Assembly: GCF_027596085.1 (NCBI RefSeq)
Contig: NC_072451.1
Span: 4,166,042-4,230,041, forward strand
Source of the DNA: Anoplopoma fimbria
Lineage: Eukaryota; Chordata; Actinopteri; Perciformes; Anoplopomatidae
Length of the DNA stretch: 64,000 nt
Direction: 5' to 3'
The notes under the pieces are model-generated. The model was not told where the DNA came from. It ran no database searches and saw only the letters and a list, made by a program, of their open reading frames with translations. Positions 61,401 through 64,000 of this stretch are shown here, piece after piece; positions within the stretch are counted from its first letter, which is position 1; each line of letters starts with the position of its first letter. Made by a program: the position numbers and the translations under genes.

Positions 61401-63423
61401 ACCTTTTAGCTAAAAAGCTCTTCAAGGTTATTTAGGAACAGAATGTCAAATAGAACATCTTACATTTTTAATATCGGTTTTGGGAGATTAATCTTTTCTT
61501 ATGTTGAATGAAAAGATGTCTCCTGCAGAAAATTCATTTGAAACACCTTTCACTCTTCCCCCAGTGAGATCAAAAGATTAATTTCATTACGTTCTCGCTT
61601 TAGATGTTTCCTTTCATTTTTTTGTTAAAAGAGGAAGTTTCCCGCTGAATAGAAAATATTCTTTCACTTCTTTTCAGCAGCACATTGAACCCAGCTTCTC
61701 TTCTAAAGTGCTGCCACACTGTTTGAAGACGCTCTATGAACACAGCTCCCAGGAGACTTCAGTGAAGCTCTGTGTGCTATTTATAGATAAATATAACCGC
61801 TGTATCCATCATGACACCGGTCCTGTGTGGGAAGGAGGCGAGGGACCAAAGGGAGCTGAAGGAAGGTGACAGCAAAAATCAACTATTTGACACCGAAAGT
61901 GAAATTGTGACATAAGAAATAGGATTCTGTATTTTGTGTTTTTCTTTCTCTGCGTGTAGATGATGAACAGTTTACTGGATGTGGGAGGTTTAGAAGCTAC
62001 TGTGACAGTTCAGGAAATGACAAACAATGGGAGGAAAAGCCTTCATATTTATGTTTTGTATTTTTTTGTACAGTTCAACGTGCTCAAAGGTTTTAAGTTG
62101 AGCGGTAAGATCAAATGTGTAAATGCGACTCCTATCGTTATTCATGAAAGCCAGTTATTTTTGAAAACTTATGTAGCCGTAAAAAAGAGCAAGCTAACAG
62201 CATACAGCTACATTATGAGGATCAACTAAATGCCAACAAGGATCTGATTGTTTGTGCTGACGACCAGAGAAAACAACCTGTTTGTAAAAGAAGTGAGCGT
62301 TACTGAAGCTTGAAAATCTCTGCAGGAAAAAAATTAATTGGGACGAAACTTGCACATTTGTTAGCGACGTTGACCGGATAGTCAAACATTTCACCCCACA
62401 GTCAAGCAACCTTATGTGATTCATCTTTCTCTCCTTTATTTTTTTCAGGGTGCATGGTTTTCAATTGGCTGTTCCTATTTTTAATATGTGTTTTAATATG
62501 TCTCTCTATAAGTATAAGCTGTTGCCAATGATTGCAACCAAATGGCAAGAATTGGTTGCCAATTGTTTCAAAATGGGCAACTGTTACTGTGGAGCCCTGA
62601 CACACGAAACAAACCGTGTTAGTGACAGTGCATTGTCTTATATCATTTTTTTTCCATCTTCTATTCGTTCATTTGTCCAATAATTCTGGATAACACAACA
62701 CTCACAGAGTCAATAGTATTTATAGGGACTATTTATTCGGTAGAAAGTAGTTCTGATAAAAAACTGACGAGTTAGTGCTGATTTTTGACACTTTTGACAT
62801 TTTTTTCAACCCTGATTACCACAAACAAATCCTATTCAAATACAAAAACTACGAACATTAAACTGACGCTTTTTGAACAACACAGCTCAGCTCACAGCTC
62901 TGATCTTCTACGTCTCTGGTGAGATACATGAACACACCATGTGACCTCATTCGTCTGAGAAGAAAGACGGACAGACACAGGACTACAGGAGACCATGAGT
63001 AACAGTGTTTTTGTTCTTTTTCCCACACTGGTTGCTTTCCATCTGTTGAAAGACCGGCTGGCACCTCCGGGAGGTTTGAGACAAACACACACACAGTTTT
63101 ACGTCATCGGTGTTTAAGAAGCTTGGCGGTCGGTCTATGTCGTGTTTTTATCCGTCTTTACGAGTGTGTTTACTTATATAAACATATGAAAGTGGTTGAC
63201 GGTGCCCAAACCCAGGCTGGAATATTTAATAGAAAACAGATGACTGTGCAGAATCTGCAGCCTCCCCTTCTTATTTAGATAAAAGCGCTGACTTAGCAGC
63301 CTGTCTGCCTGCTACAGTGGGACTTTTACCTCCATTTATCTCGACACTGCTTTAATCTAAGAGTGCGCTGGAGCCTTGCAGATAAAGCATTTCACTTTAA
63401 ATTCACATTACCACACAGCAGGG

Positions 63424-63428
<5 letters not shown>

Positions 63429-63486
<58 letters not shown>
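63429..63486 (+). repeat. (TA)n microsatellite
   Basis: About 29 pure TA units. Confidence 0.97.
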
Positions 63487-63490
<4 letters not shown>

Positions 63491-63801
63491 TTTGTGTGAG
63501 TGCGGCATGGTTCCTGGGCTGTAATGAGTGCTGACGTACAGGAATCAAACTCAGCATGGCAGCGGTGACATCTGAGCTCTTTCCCACTGTTGAACTGTTT
63601 CACAGTTGGTTCAGTCTTTGCTGAAATGAGTCGACTATTGTACTGACAAGAGCAATGACAGAGAAATGGATCCGACAGAGTCTGTGTAAGAACAGCTTAT
63701 AGGTTGTAAGTTCAAAGAAGAAGTATCTTCAAGTAACAACTAATATGTAATTATAGAAATATTTTATAGTCTCAGATATACATCCCATTGTCACAGTTAG
63801 T

Positions 63802-63888
63802 AACAAGTGTCAATGAGTGACTAAGTAACACTATCATGCAAAATACAATGAACAGAAGTCCGCATGGGTTCAAATCCCACTTTTGGTA
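63802..63888 (+). pseudogene. Degenerate tRNA-Leu copy with intact 3' half
   Basis: 63858-63888 reads like the 3' half of tRNA-Leu: GTCCGC variable-arm end, a T-arm built on the B box GGTTCAAATCC (63867-63877), then an acceptor strand ending TTTTGGTA. A run of seven T at 63896-63902 would serve as a Pol III terminator. The 5' half (about 63802-63857) is only weakly similar (GAGTGACTAAG for GAGTGGTTAAG) and lacks a clean A box, so the copy is probably not functional. The 5' limit is approximate. Confidence 0.6.
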
Positions 63889-63965
63889 TGTTTGCTTTTT
63901 TTGTGAGAATTATACACACCGCAAATTTTTGATAGTTATTGATACCAGCAAGTGGCAATGACATC

Positions 63966-64000
63966 ACCAGGATGGCCGAGTGGTTAAGGCGTTGGACTTA
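63966..64000 (+). tRNA. tRNA-Leu, 5' part only (cut by the window end), probably anticodon UAA
   Basis: The last 35 bases match the 5' half of a eukaryotic tRNA-Leu: acceptor strand ACCAGGA, then the A box TGGCCGAGTGG at 63973-63983, a D-loop with GGTTAAGGC, and the anticodon stem GTTGG followed by ACTTA. The visible loop bases fit anticodon TAA, but the third anticodon base is outside the window. It lies on the opposite strand to the CNTNAP gene and probably within its intron. A degenerate copy of the same tRNA ends 77 bases upstream. Confidence 0.82.

Overview
The window is vertebrate nuclear DNA, almost certainly from a ray-finned (teleost) fish. The evidence is GT-AG introns, AT-rich introns around GC-richer exons, many di- and trinucleotide microsatellites, and dispersed repeats with tails typical of fish retrotransposons and MITEs (for example a GATAA-repeat tail after CCCCGCTGTGGGA, and the GTCGCTTTGGATAAAAGC tail). 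No bacterial-type gene organisation is present.

One protein-coding gene is supported. It is the 3' part of a contactin-associated protein (CASPR/CNTNAP) gene on the minus strand, 59066 down to 24419. Fourteen coding exons with consistent phases join into about 761 residues without a stop. In order they encode EGF-like 1, the fibrinogen-like region, laminin G3, EGF-like 2, laminin G4, a stalk, one transmembrane helix and a short cytoplasmic tail ending EYFI. The tail and membrane segment fit CNTNAP5 best among the paralogues, so the symbol cntnap5 is given with moderate confidence. The 5' half (signal peptide, discoidin domain, laminin G1-G2) lies beyond position 64000. Proteins of this family are neuronal surface adhesion molecules.

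Layout: 1-24418 is gene-free DNA downstream of the gene (3' UTR nearest the stop, then repeats, a broken LINE fragment, and an unusual A-B-A'...B' duplication at 12570-14465). 24419-59066 is the gene body; its introns hold MITEs, a roughly 1.5 kb foldback element (35170-36665), a decayed tRNA-Arg-like sequence, and long strand-asymmetric purine/pyrimidine tracts that run up to several 3' splice sites. 59067-64000 is probably a further intron. It begins with an approximately 860-base GA/CT tract and ends with a degenerate tRNA-Leu copy and the first 35 bases of an intact-looking tRNA-Leu, both on the plus strand.

I did not find an undescribed multi-gene system. The observations most worth checking are the insertion with a long target duplication near 12.6-14.5 kb, the pyrimidine tracts and CA repeat pressed against splice sites, the foldback element, and the tRNA pair at the window edge.
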